Shown here: piece by piece, positions 13,338 through 13,449 of the stretch
Layout of the letters: each line of letters starts with the position of its first letter
Numbering within the stretch: the first letter of the stretch is position 1
Assembly: GCA_026415535.1 (NCBI GenBank)
Contig: JAOAGX010000012.1
Location: 3,965-17,413 of the forward strand
From: Armatimonadota bacterium
GTDB taxonomy: Bacteria; Armatimonadota; UBA5829
Reading direction: 5' to 3'
DNA length: 13,449 nt
Notes under the pieces: model-generated
Seen by the model: only the letters and a program-made list of their open reading frames with translations
The model's database searches: none
What the model was told of the DNA's origin: nothing
Position numbers and translations under genes: made by a program

Positions 13338-13373
13338 GCGGCGCCCCTCTTCATTCGATAAGAGGGACGCCGC
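13338..13373 (-). terminator. Strong stem-loop terminator after the right-edge gene
   Basis: GCGGCGCCCCTCTT (13338-13351) pairs with AAGAGGGACGCCGC (13360-13373) over 14 bp with one mismatch, around an 8-nt loop. It starts 9 nt after the stop of the minus-strand gene entering from the right and is followed by TGTTTGAC on that strand, so it is likely an intrinsic terminator with a poor U-tract. Confidence 0.75.
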
Positions 13374-13382
13374 AAATGTCCT

Positions 13383-13449
13383 TCACTCCCATTGGACCCA
13401 ACCCTGTTTGGTGATGACGTCGGCGGAGTTCAGCGCCGTCAAGCCGCAG
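13383..13449 (-). CDS. C-terminal end of an unidentified protein (N-terminus beyond window)
   Basis: One minus-strand frame reads CGLTALNSADVITKQGWVQ plus two residues to a TGA at 13383-13385, 21 residues in all. The terminator hairpin directly after the stop supports a real gene end here. The segment is too short to recognise a family. Confidence 0.55.
   Translation of the reverse strand, partial: CGLTALNSADVITKQGWVQWE

Overview
This window is a bacterial chromosomal segment of roughly 50% GC. It is dominated by a complete F-type ATP synthase operon on the minus strand. Gene order is atpZ-atpI-atpB-atpE-atpF-atpH-atpA-atpG-atpD-atpC, the full eubacterial order with a two-gene assembly module (atpZ, atpI) at the front. 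GTG and TTG starts, Shine-Dalgarno sites and sigma70-type promoters all look bacterial. I cannot name the organism. The protein sequences and gene mix suggest an Armatimonadota-like or related lineage, but this is a weak inference from general resemblance.

Left edge (1-1195, minus): a secreted protein whose C-terminus runs off the window. It has a signal peptide, a long all-beta-like N-terminal region and what looks like the beginning of a transglutaminase-like domain. A degenerate heptanucleotide repeat separates it from atpC. Middle (1196-8484, minus): the ATP synthase operon, transcribed from an extended -10 promoter at 8518-8547. Several stop/start overlaps indicate translational coupling. 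AtpF carries an odd 30-residue tail encoded by two copies of a palindromic repeat. AtpE carries most of the side chains known to bind Na+ in Na+-driven c-rings.

Right half (8581-11781, plus): a second extended -10 promoter, back to back with the first, drives an apparently leaderless gene for a glutamate-cysteine ligase family 2 (GCS2) enzyme. A pyruvoyl-type phosphatidylserine decarboxylase gene follows 3 nt later. After a repeat-containing spacer come a small membrane-anchored coiled-coil protein and a family 2 glycosyltransferase. Right edge (11812-13449, minus): a zinc-ribbon/membrane-anchor/NTF2-like protein, a Bcp-type peroxiredoxin with its own promoter, a strong terminator hairpin, and the last 21 codons of an unidentified gene entering from the right.

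Nothing here is an obvious new defence or mobile system. The least ordinary items are the palindrome-derived AtpF tail, the AtpE ligand set, the GCS2-decarboxylase gene pair with its leaderless promoter, and several families of short dispersed-type repeats between genes.
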